A model generated the notes under the pieces. The model saw nothing but the letters and a program-made list of their open reading frames with translations, searched no databases and was not told where the DNA came from. This document shows, one piece after another, positions 24,559 to 32,171 of a DNA stretch of 64,000 nt. Origin of the DNA: CAVORB01 sp964395315. GTDB taxonomy: Bacteria > Pseudomonadota > Gammaproteobacteria > Chromatiales > Chromatiaceae. Position 1 is the first letter of the stretch. Every line of letters begins with the position of its first letter. Both the position numbers and the translations under genes were made by a program. Location: contig CAYNBI010000006.1 in assembly GCA_964395315.1 (NCBI GenBank), positions 3,472 through 67,471 on the forward strand, written 5' to 3'.

Positions 24559-25476
24559 ATGAGCCTCTACCCCCGTCTCGACGATCTGCTGGAGCTGCGC
24601 CACCAGGCACACACCCTGGGCCTGCCCTCCCACCATCTGGTCAACTCCTCCTTCGCTGGGCTGTACGCCTCCGTGTTCCGCGGCGCGGGCGTCAACTTCG
24701 AGGAGGTGCGCGAGTACCGCGAGGGCGACGACATCCGCTACATGGACTGGAAGGTCACCGCCCGCATCAACGAGCCTCACCTCAAGGTTTTCCGCGAGGA
24801 GCGCGAGCGCTGCGTGGTCCTGTGCGTCGACAAGGGTCCCCACATGAGCTTCGGCACACGCGGCACCTTCAAGTCGGTGCAGGCGGCGCGCGCGGCCGCG
24901 CTCATCGGGTGGGCCGCGAGCCGGCTCAACGATCGCGTCGGCGGCCTGGTCTTCGGCGACCCCGTGGCGGGGCTGCAGCACTTCAGGCCCTCCCGCGGCC
25001 GCCGCGCCCTGTGGCAGCTGCTGCGCACCCTCACGGTGCCGGGCACGACGCAGGACAAATCCGTGGACTGCCTCGGCGGCGCCCTGCAGCGCGCGACCAG
25101 CGGCATCCCCACCGGGTCCCTGGTCTTCGTGATCGCGGACCTCAACCGGGACGCCTTGGGAATGGAGCGCATCCTGGGCAACCTGATCCAGCGCAACTCC
25201 GTGGCCCTCATCCCGGTGGACGACCCGGCGGACTGGGAGATCCCGTCCATGGGCGTGTCGACCTTCACCGGCACCGACGGCACCCTGATCGAGATCGACA
25301 CCGACGATCCCCAGGCGCGCCAGGTCTTCCGGGACATCTGGGAGGAACGGCGCGATATGCTGCAGGCCATGTGCTACCGGCTCAACATCATCCTGCTCCC
25401 GGTTCGAACGGACGAGGAGATTCATCTCTCCCTCATCCACAGCCTGGAGCAGCGGGCGCGCTCGCGGGCGGTCTGA
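24559..25476 (+). CDS. DUF58 domain protein of the MoxR/Bat cluster
   Basis: 305 residues. The DUF58 hallmark is intact: FEEVREYREGDDIRYMDWKV, TARINEPHLKVFREERE and VVLCVDKGPHMSFG, the last being the degenerate MIDAS-like strand. This is followed by AALIGWAASRLNDRVGGLVFG and VFVIADLNRD. These proteins resemble VWA folds and are found next to MoxR in almost all genomes. Their role is thought to be scaffolding or metal-ion-related assembly. No signal peptide or membrane segment is seen, so it is cytoplasmic. It is separated by one base (TGACATG) from the DUF4381 gene. Confidence 0.9.
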   Translation: MSLYPRLDDLLELRHQAHTLGLPSHHLVNSSFAGLYASVFRGAGVNFEEVREYREGDDIRYMDWKVTARINEPHLKVFREERERCVVLCVDKGPHMSFGTRGTFKSVQAARAAALIGWAASRLNDRVGGLVFGDPVAGLQHFRPSRGRRALWQLLRTLTVPGTTQDKSVDCLGGALQRATSGIPTGSLVFVIADLNRDALGMERILGNLIQRNSVALIPVDDPADWEIPSMGVSTFTGTDGTLIEIDTDDPQARQVFRDIWEERRDMLQAMCYRLNIILLPVRTDEEIHLSLIHSLEQRARSRAV

Positions 25477-25477
25477 C

Positions 25478-25993
25478 ATGTTTCCCGGCATCGACCAAAT
25501 ACGCGACATCCACGGCATCCAGGGCGTCCCCTGGTGGCCGCCGGCTCCGGGTTGGTGGCTGCTTGCCACCGCCATCGTGGCCCTGGCAGTGCTGGCGTGG
25601 CGGTTCCGGACCTCCATCCGCCTGCGCATTCCGCCCCTGCCGGTCTTCACGATGGGCAGCTGGCGCTGGGACGCCGCGCGCCAGTTGCGCGGCCTGCGCA
25701 AGCGCGCCGGAACCCAGGACCTCAAGCAGACCGCCAGCGAGCTGTCGGAACTGGTGCGGCGCATCGCCATGGCACGTCTCGGACGCGAGTCCTGCGCCGG
25801 GCTGACGGGCGAGCCCTGGCTCGCCTGGCTCAAGGGCAACGACCCCAAGGGCTTTGACTGGTCCGACCGCGGCCGCGCCCTGCTGGATGCACCCTACGCC
25901 CCCCCGGGCCGGCCGAGCCAGACGCAGGAGCTACTCACCCTGATCGACGCCGCCTACGAGTGGGTCGCGGCGGAGGACCCCAAGCATGTTTGA
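25478..25993 (+). CDS. DUF4381 single-span membrane protein
   Basis: 171 residues. The start is IRDIHGIQGVPWWPPAPGWW and then LLATAIVALAVLAWRF: a short periplasmic leader rich in Pro and Trp and one membrane helix (about residues 24-42), as in DUF4381. The cytoplasmic part contains LRGLRKRAG, LVRRIAMARLGRESCAGLTG, EPWLAWLKG and GRALLDAPYAPP. The family occurs only between DUF58 and VWA genes in Bat clusters and has no defined activity. It overlaps the next gene by 8 bp. Confidence 0.88.
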   Translation: MFPGIDQIRDIHGIQGVPWWPPAPGWWLLATAIVALAVLAWRFRTSIRLRIPPLPVFTMGSWRWDAARQLRGLRKRAGTQDLKQTASELSELVRRIAMARLGRESCAGLTGEPWLAWLKGNDPKGFDWSDRGRALLDAPYAPPGRPSQTQELLTLIDAAYEWVAAEDPKHV

Positions 25994-27026
25994 GTTCGCT
26001 TGGCCTTGGGCGGGGGTTCTGTTGGCGCTGCCATTCCTTCTGCCGTTGGCGTGGCCCGAGAAGCGCGAGCAGAAGGAGGAGAGCCTGGAGGGCCAGCGCA
26101 TCACCCTGCTGCACCCCCACCTCGAGGAGCTGCAGGCCGCCTATCAGGCGCGCAGACCCCGGCGTCAGCTCGCCGGCTGGTTCTACAAGGCCCTGCTCTA
26201 TCTGTTGTGGGCCGCGCTGGTCGTCGCGCTGATGCGGCCGCAGTGGCTCGAGGCCCACACCGAGGTCAGCTCCCCCGGCTACGACCTGATGCTGGCGGTG
26301 GACGCATCTCACTCCATGGATGCCCTGGACTTCACGGTCGAAAGCCAGCAGGTGACACGGATGCAGGTGGTCAAGGGCGTCATGGGCCGCTTCGTCGACG
26401 CCCGCGAGGGCGACCGCATCGGGCTGATCATCTTCGGCAGTCAGGCCTTCGTGCTCTCCCCGCTGTCCGTCGACCGGGTGGCGGTGCGCCAGCTGCTCGA
26501 CGGCGTGGTGCCGAGCATCGCCGGTCAGGGCACCGCCCTGGGCGACGCCATCGCATTGGGTGTGAAGAAGCTGCGCGAGCGCCCCGAGGGCTCGCGGGTC
26601 ATGGTCCTGATCGCGGACGGCGACAATTCCGCCGGCGGCTTCGCCCCCCTGGAGGCGGCGGCACTGGCGCGCATGGCCGGTGTCCGCATCTATGTCATTG
26701 GTGTCGGCAGCAAGCAGGAGAGCATCCCCATCCTGGAGGAAGGCGTCATCAAGTACCGGGACGACCTGACCATGGACGAGGACACCCTGCAACGCATCGC
26801 CAACATCAGCGGCGGAGCCTATTTCCGCGCCACCGACACCAGCGCCTTGGAGGAGATCTCGCGCCGCGTCAGCGAGCTGGAGAAGACCGAGGCGGAGTCC
26901 CGCACCGCCTTCCTGCCGCGCCCTCTCTACCGCATCCCCCTCGCGGTCGCCGTGCTCGCCTTGCTCGGCATCGGGCTGTTTCCCGAGGGCCGCAAGCGCT
27001 TTGCCAAGAGGGTTGCCAGTGCCTGA
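25986..27026 (+). CDS. VWA-domain membrane protein (BatA-like)
   Basis: 346 residues. Two N-terminal hydrophobic segments (AWPWAGVLLALPFLLPLAWP; FYKALLYLLWAALVVALM) precede a von Willebrand A domain. Its MIDAS is DASHS in LMLAVDASHSMDALDF (about residue 105), with GQGTALGDAIALGVKKL (Thr) and MVLIADGDNSAGG (Asp) completing it. A C-terminal membrane helix (PLAVAVLALLGIGLFPEG) ends the protein. BatA-type proteins form a membrane complex with BatB and TPR partners. His within the MIDAS in place of Gly/Arg is a mild variation. The gene overlaps both neighbours. Confidence 0.92.
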   Translation: MFEFAWPWAGVLLALPFLLPLAWPEKREQKEESLEGQRITLLHPHLEELQAAYQARRPRRQLAGWFYKALLYLLWAALVVALMRPQWLEAHTEVSSPGYDLMLAVDASHSMDALDFTVESQQVTRMQVVKGVMGRFVDAREGDRIGLIIFGSQAFVLSPLSVDRVAVRQLLDGVVPSIAGQGTALGDAIALGVKKLRERPEGSRVMVLIADGDNSAGGFAPLEAAALARMAGVRIYVIGVGSKQESIPILEEGVIKYRDDLTMDEDTLQRIANISGGAYFRATDTSALEEISRRVSELEKTEAESRTAFLPRPLYRIPLAVAVLALLGIGLFPEGRKRFAKRVASA

Positions 27027-28044
27027 GGCCGGATTCCACTTCGAGCAGCCCGCCTGGTTTTGGGGCCTCCTGGCCTTGATCCCGGTGGCGATCTGGCTGT
27101 GGCGCAGCGCGGCAAAGGCCGCGCGCGGCCCCATCCACCGCTATGCTGACCCGCACCTGCTACCGCATCTAACCGGCACCCGGGAGCTCAAGGCGACGGA
27201 GCGCTGGGGGCGGTTCCTGCGCTGGTCTCTGCTGTGGACGCTGCTGATTGCGGCACTGGCCGGACCGCGGTGGGACTACACCGACGTGCGCCTCTTCCAC
27301 CCTGGAAACAATCTGCTGATCCTGCTCGATATCTCACGCTCCATGCAGGCCGACGACGTGGCGCCCAACCGCCTCGCACGCGCCCGTCAGGAGGTGCAGG
27401 ACCTGATCCTGCAGAACCGCGAGGTGCGCCTCGGCCTGATCGCCTTCGCGTCAGTACCCCACGTGCTCTCGCCCATCACCGAGGACACCTTCACCATCCT
27501 CAACGCCCTGCCCGCCTTGTCCACTGAGCTCGCGAGGTTGCAGGGCAGCCGCCTGCATCTGGCCCTGGACCGGGCGGAGGTACTGCTCGACAGCCTGCCC
27601 GAGGACAGCGCCCGCTCCGTACTGCTGATCTCCGACGGGGACTTCGACGAACCGGACCTGGTATCCCGGGTCGAGGGTCTGGCGGCCAAGGGCATCAAGC
27701 TCCACGTGATGGGCATCGGCACCGAGGAAGGCGCCCTGGTCCCGGCCCCGCAGGGGGGCTGGATCATGGACCGCCAAGGCAACCCCATCCGCTCCACGCT
27801 CAATCAGGCCATGCTGGAGGACCTGGCGCGGGCCGGACAGGGCAGCTACCAGGTCGCGAGCTTCCGTGACGACGACACCGAGGAAATCCTCGAGGCGGCC
27901 GCCGTCACCCGCCTTCCGCCCGAGGCCGGGGACGAGCGCACTCGGGTCTGGAACGAGCGGTACTACCTGCCGCTGCTCTTCCTCGCCGCCCTCCTGCTGC
28001 CCCAGTTCCGGGGCCGCGCCAAGGCCAGGAGGCGAGGACCATGA
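27019..28044 (+). CDS. VWA-domain membrane protein (BatB-like)
   Basis: 341 residues. It has an N-terminal hydrophobic segment (PAWFWGLLALIPVAIWLW), a second (WSLLWTLLIAALAGPRW), a VWA domain with canonical MIDAS DISRS in LLILLDISRSMQADDV, LHLALDRAEVLLDSL and VLLISDGDFDEPD, and a final helix (YYLPLLFLAALLLPQF). A GTG at 27019 is chosen: AGAGG lies 7 nt upstream and it overlaps the previous stop (GTGCCTGA), giving the family-like short leader VPEAGFHFEQPAW. An upstream TTG would be inside the previous gene without benefit. Its stop overlaps the TPR gene as ATGA. Confidence 0.92.
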   Translation: MPEAGFHFEQPAWFWGLLALIPVAIWLWRSAAKAARGPIHRYADPHLLPHLTGTRELKATERWGRFLRWSLLWTLLIAALAGPRWDYTDVRLFHPGNNLLILLDISRSMQADDVAPNRLARARQEVQDLILQNREVRLGLIAFASVPHVLSPITEDTFTILNALPALSTELARLQGSRLHLALDRAEVLLDSLPEDSARSVLLISDGDFDEPDLVSRVEGLAAKGIKLHVMGIGTEEGALVPAPQGGWIMDRQGNPIRSTLNQAMLEDLARAGQGSYQVASFRDDDTEEILEAAAVTRLPPEAGDERTRVWNERYYLPLLFLAALLLPQFRGRAKARRRGP

Positions 28045-29811
28045 AGCGCATGCTTCTCATCGGCGCGGGGATTGGGTCAATGGCCCTCGCCGCTGGAACC
28101 CATGCCGGATGGTTCCTGAACCAGGAGCAGGAGGCCTACGAGAGCTTCCAGTCCGGCGACTACGCGAAGGCCATCGAGGGCTTCAGCGACAGCTACCGCC
28201 GCGGCGTCGCCCTCTACCGTGCGGAGCGCTACCAGGAAGCGGCCGAGGCCTTCAGCCGCGCCGAGCGCCCCGAGATCAAGGAGGACGCCACCTACAACCT
28301 GGGAAACGCGCGCTTTCAGCTCGGCGATTTCGCCGGGGCGACCGAGGCTTACGAACAGGTGCTGGCGGAGAACCCTGACCACGAGGATGCCCAGCACAAC
28401 CTTGCCCTGGCCCGCGCCATGCTGGCGCGGATCGAGCAGGAGAGCTTCGAGGAGCAGAAAGAAGAACAGGAAAAGCGCGAGCAGGAAGAGCGGGAAAAAG
28501 AGGAGCAGGAGCGCCGCGAACAGGAGGAAGAAAAACGGCAAGAGGAGGAGCAGCAGCAGGAGTCCGAGCAGCAGCAGGAGTCCGAGCAGCAGCAGGAGTC
28601 CGNNNNNNNNNNNNNNNNNNNNNNNNNNNNNNNNNNNNNNNNNNNNNNNNNNNNNNNNNNNNNNNNNNNNNNNNNNNNNNNNNNNNNNNNNNNNNNNNNN
28701 NNAGTCCGAGCAGCAGCAGGAGTCCGAGCAGCAGCAGGAGTCCGAGCAGCAGCAGGAGTCCGAGCAGCAGCAGGAATCCGAGCAGCAGCAGGAATCCGAG
28801 CAGCAGCAGGAATCCGAGCAGCAGTCATCGGAGGGTGAGCCGAGCGAGGAAAGCGAGTCGGGAGAAGGCGCGCAGCAGGAAGACACCGAGCAGCAGAGCG
28901 GGGAGGCCTCGGAACAGGACCAGACGGGCGAGTCCGAGGCGGAGCCCAGCGAGCAGCAGGAGGGGCAAGAGGATCAGGAGCAGACGACGGATTCGGCGGG
29001 GGAGCGTCAGGACCAGGAGCAAGAGTCCGAGGCCGGCGAGAAACAGGAGGAGCAGGAGTCCGAGGCGACGGGTGAAGAACAGTCGCAGGACGAAGAGGCC
29101 GGCGGTGAGGAACAGAAGCCGGAGGAGGAGACTGGCGGCGAGGAGCGCAAGGAAGAGGCGGAATCGGAATCCGGCGCGGAGGACGAGCCGCAGAAGGAAC
29201 AGGGCGACCAGGGTGACGAGCAGAAACCGGAGGATGCCGCCGGCGGCGAGGAACAGAGACCGGAGGAAGACAGCGGCAGCGGAGAGGAGCAGGATCGCCC
29301 CGAGGAGGGCAAAGGCGAAGAGCCTGAGCCCGAGGAGCAGCAGAGCGAGGGCGGGGAGGAAGAAGAACCCGGCGAGGGCGCACGCCCGGACGAGGAGCGC
29401 GAGACACCCGGCAAGCCGGACGAGTCGCCCGAGGAGCAGCAGGAGCGGGTCGGAGAGGAAGGCGAGGAGCCCCCCGAGGAGCAGACCGGTGCCGGCGGGA
29501 CCAGGCGCGATCAGCCGCCGGACATGGCGCCACCGGACGCGCCCCCGGAGGATGGCTCCGCCGACGCGGTGGACCGCTTCGACCAGTTGGGTGAACAGCC
29601 CATGTCCGACATGGAGCCCGACGCGGAGCAAGCCGCAGCGGCCGCCCTCGGCGGGCTGCCGGTGCGAGGGCCGGGCATGGCGATCATGGAGCAGCGTCTG
29701 CAGCAGGTCGAGGGCGACCCCTCGCTGCTGATGCGCAATCAGTTCATGCTCGAGGAAATGCAGTTCATGCGCGAGTCCGGCGGACCCCTGCGGGAAAGCA
29801 GGCCCTGGTAG
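28041..29811 (+). CDS. TPR protein with giant acidic Glu/Gln repeat region (BatC-like), interrupted by assembly gap
   Basis: The N-terminus carries a signal peptide (LLIGAGIGSMALAAGTHA) and TPR units (AYESFQSGDYAKAIEGF, GVALYRAERYQEAAEAF, NLGNARFQLGDFAGATEAYE). A Glu/Gln/Arg-rich coil follows, then tandem EQQQES units, a run of N, more units, and some 300 residues of Glu/Gln/Ser/Gly-rich sequence. The end is ordered again (MEQRLQQVEGDPSLLMRNQF and MLEEMQFMRESGGPL), a conserved Bat TPR tail. The frame before the gap differs from the one after it, so the 100-N gap is not the true length. I read one gene across the gap. It would be a periplasmic or membrane-associated partner of the VWA proteins. 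Confidence 0.82.
28548..28815 (+). repeat. 18-bp tandem repeat encoding EQQQES
   Basis: The unit GAGCAGCAGCAGGAGTCC occurs three times before the N run (28548-28601) and six times after it, the last three with GAATCC instead of GAGTCC. It is in frame and encodes Glu-Gln-Gln-Gln-Glu-Ser. Such arrays vary in copy number by slippage and collapse in short-read assembly. Confidence 0.95.
28603..28702. other. Assembly gap (100 N)
   Basis: Exactly 100 unknown bases inside the tandem repeat, i.e. a nominal gap. For the repeat and reading frame to continue, the true gap should be 12 plus a multiple of 18 bases. Confidence 0.98.
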
Positions 29812-29829
29812 GCGTGGGGAGAGCAACCG

Positions 29830-31593
29830 ATGCGCTGGCTTAAGACCACCGGCTTCTTGATGTTCGCCTTACTGGCATCGGCCCAGAGTCAGGCTCAGGG
29901 TTTTAGCATCCCCTTTTTTCCGTTCTTTGGCTCGTCCGATCGGGGAAACCAGCCGCCGCAAGGTCCACCGCCTTGGCAGTTCAGACCCCAGGATCCAAAC
30001 AACGCCCGCGGTGTCCCCCCGAGCTATCAGCCCCCGGGGGCACCAGGCCGGGGACAGATGCCCGGGCAACCGCAGGGATTCCAACCCGGACCCGGCTACC
30101 AGCCCGGCGGCGGTTACCAACCGGGCTGGCCCGGCCAATACGGGTCGCCTTACGCGCAACAGCAGGGCCAGCACGCCAGCCGCCCGCCGCGCCTGGAGAT
30201 CGAGGTCTCCGATCAGCAGCCGTACGTGCAAGAGAACGTCCTGATCAAGCTGCGGGTGGTCAGCGACCGCAACCTGGACACCGCAACCCCCGAGTTCGCC
30301 ACCAGCAACGACGCCCTGCTGCAGAAGCTGGAGGGACCGAACGCCCGCTCGCGCACGGGCAGCGACGGCCAGCGCGAGATCGTCAACGAGTTCGTCTATA
30401 CGCTGACGCCCCTGCGCGCGGGTGACTTGGAGCTACCGAGCCTGACCGTTGTCGGCAATGTATCGGGCAATGGTTACGGCTATGGCAGCCCGGGCGGCAA
30501 CCGCTTCGAGGCCACCAGCCACGATCCGGTGCTGCTGCAAGTGCGTCCGGCAATGGCCTCGGTGCGGCCTTGGCTGCCGCTGAAGGACCTGACCCTGAAC
30601 GCCACCCTGGACGGCGGGGACGAGGTCGAGGAGGGCCAGCCCGTCACTCTGGTGCTCGAGCTGACGGCCACCGGCGCGACCGGCAGCCAGCTCCCCAGTC
30701 TGGAGCCCATGCTGCGCAACGCCGACTTCCGGGTCTACCGCGAGCAGACCCTGACCGAAGGCAAACTGTCCGCCGACGGACGCCGTCTGGAGGGAAAACG
30801 CACCGAGTACTTCACTCTGGTGCCGCGCTCGGGCGGCAAGCTGCGGTTGCCCGAGATCCGGCTCGCGTGGTGGAACGTGACCAGCGGCACCAAGGAGTAC
30901 GCGGGCCTTCCTATCCGCACCCTCAAGGTCGAGGGGGAGAGCGGACCCTTCGGGATGTCGCTGTCCGCCGACAGCGCGGGCGGCGGCGGGGTGAGTTGGT
31001 TCTGGCTGCCTCTGGTCGGCCTGATCCTGTTGCTGCTCGGATATTGGGGCGGTGTCTGGTACAAGGGCCGGGTGCCGGCGCAGATAGACGCGAGTCCACT
31101 CTCGCAACGCCTGCGTTCGCGCCTGCGCAGCACCAAGCAAGCCACTGCCGCGACGATCGCGGACCTCAGCCGCCGTCTCAATCCCGCGCCGCTTCTCGGC
31201 GGAATCAAGCCGCGCCTGATCCGCGCCCTGCCGCCCTCGTCCCAGTTCCTCATGTGCGTTGGTGCCGCTGACCGGGAAAACGAACCCGCCGCCTGGGCGG
31301 ATCGCTTCCAGGAGACGACTTGCCGTCACCTAAACTTTGACGGCCAGACACCGCTGCCTGGCGTGACCGGGCGAATCCTGGCCCTGCGGCCGGGGGCGGA
31401 CCCGGAGCAGGTACAGCGCCTGATGAAGCAGCTGGATGCCGCCCTCTACGGCAAGCAGGACATCGACTTCCGGCGCTGGAAGAAGCAGTTCCGTCAGCAG
31501 GTGGGGCGCAGCCGAGGGCTACGTCTGGGCAAGTCGAAACCCATGTTCCGCCGACCGTTGCTGCCCGCGCTCAACCCCCAATCCACGCGCTGA
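29830..31593 (+). CDS. BatD-like protein (oxygen-tolerance family)
   Basis: 587 residues. A signal peptide (GFLMFALLASAQSQAQ) is followed by a Pro/Gln/Gly-rich low-complexity segment to about residue 115, then BatD-type beta domains (RLEIEVSDQQPYVQENVLIK, NEFVYTLTPLRAGDLELPSL, YFTLVPRSGGKLRLPEIRLA). A membrane helix (WFWLPLVGLILLLLGYW) near residue 400 leads to a cytoplasmic helical tail. In other bacteria BatD is the periplasmic partner of BatA and BatB. It is the last gene of the operon, 18 bp after the TPR gene. The Pro-rich leader is longer than in typical family members. Confidence 0.88.
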   Translation: MRWLKTTGFLMFALLASAQSQAQGFSIPFFPFFGSSDRGNQPPQGPPPWQFRPQDPNNARGVPPSYQPPGAPGRGQMPGQPQGFQPGPGYQPGGGYQPGWPGQYGSPYAQQQGQHASRPPRLEIEVSDQQPYVQENVLIKLRVVSDRNLDTATPEFATSNDALLQKLEGPNARSRTGSDGQREIVNEFVYTLTPLRAGDLELPSLTVVGNVSGNGYGYGSPGGNRFEATSHDPVLLQVRPAMASVRPWLPLKDLTLNATLDGGDEVEEGQPVTLVLELTATGATGSQLPSLEPMLRNADFRVYREQTLTEGKLSADGRRLEGKRTEYFTLVPRSGGKLRLPEIRLAWWNVTSGTKEYAGLPIRTLKVEGESGPFGMSLSADSAGGGGVSWFWLPLVGLILLLLGYWGGVWYKGRVPAQIDASPLSQRLRSRLRSTKQATAATIADLSRRLNPAPLLGGIKPRLIRALPPSSQFLMCVGAADRENEPAAWADRFQETTCRHLNFDGQTPLPGVTGRILALRPGADPEQVQRLMKQLDAALYGKQDIDFRRWKKQFRQQVGRSRGLRLGKSKPMFRRPLLPALNPQSTR

Positions 31594-31654
31594 GGCCGTC
31601 GCGGGAAGAGGCGCACCGCGACTGGTTGCCTTCCGCGGCCCGACGGCTTCTGCG

Positions 31655-32077
31655 TCAACCGTTGCGCTGGCTATACTCGGACTTCGAGCCGGTGAGGTCC
31701 CACGCGAAGGTGCAGTCCAGATGGGACAGTACCGAGACCATCCCGCTCTCGCCCTCCTCCACCATGATGGCGATCGGCGCCTTACGCCCGAACTGCCGGT
31801 TGCCACGCTTCACCCACAGATCCCGCATCTCGGGATTGCGCGGGAAATAGGTATGCAGGGCCTCTTCGATGCGCATCAGGTAGGCGACGCGCCGGTTCAC
31901 GTTCGGCTCGTCCGGGAACGGCTCCTCGTCGCGAAAGCGGGCTATCGCCCGAATCTTCACCGAGTCGGGAAGGCAGAGGATGGCGGCGATGTCCCGCGCC
32001 GATAGGTTCCAGCCTTCCAGTAGGCTCATGGTCCGTCTGGTCAGCAGGAGACGTTCGTCCATTGTCAGTTCAGTCAT
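31655..32077 (-). CDS. MbcA/ParS/Xre-type protein (DUF2384-like), no partner toxin
   Basis: 140 residues. The N-terminal part (LLEGWNLSARDIAAILCLPD) looks like a helix-turn-helix. The C-terminal half (RRVAYLMRIEEALHTYFPRN, MRDLWVKRGNRQFGRKAPIA) fits the antitoxin toxin-binding domain, with the typical R-P-N-x-x-F-G-G-x-x-P region altered to RGNRQFGRKAPIAIM. In toxin-antitoxin loci a RES-type toxin gene lies next to it; here the neighbours are batD and spoT, so a toxin-neutralising role is not supported. The ATG at 32077 is chosen because the upstream extension would overlap spoT. No clear ribosome-binding site is seen. Confidence 0.75.
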   Translation of the reverse strand: MTELTMDERLLLTRRTMSLLEGWNLSARDIAAILCLPDSVKIRAIARFRDEEPFPDEPNVNRRVAYLMRIEEALHTYFPRNPEMRDLWVKRGNRQFGRKAPIAIMVEEGESGMVSVLSHLDCTFAWDLTGSKSEYSQRNG

Positions 32078-32171
32078 GTGCGGTACCGCTTGAGATGAGT
32101 CTTTCGGGGCCTGCCAAGCTTGCAGGCAACTTCTGGGAAACTGAGGCCGGCGCCCGGAATTGCAACCGCGC

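Noticed and set aside
28548..28815. Regular 18-bp repeats, CRISPR-like at first sight
   Set aside because: Units are contiguous without spacers, in frame, and encode EQQQES; this is a protein tandem repeat.
28825..29826. Leu-rich 333-residue frame opposite the acidic repeat gene
   Set aside because: The Leu/Phe runs come from reading GAG/CAG codons backwards (CTC/CTG); no start signal.
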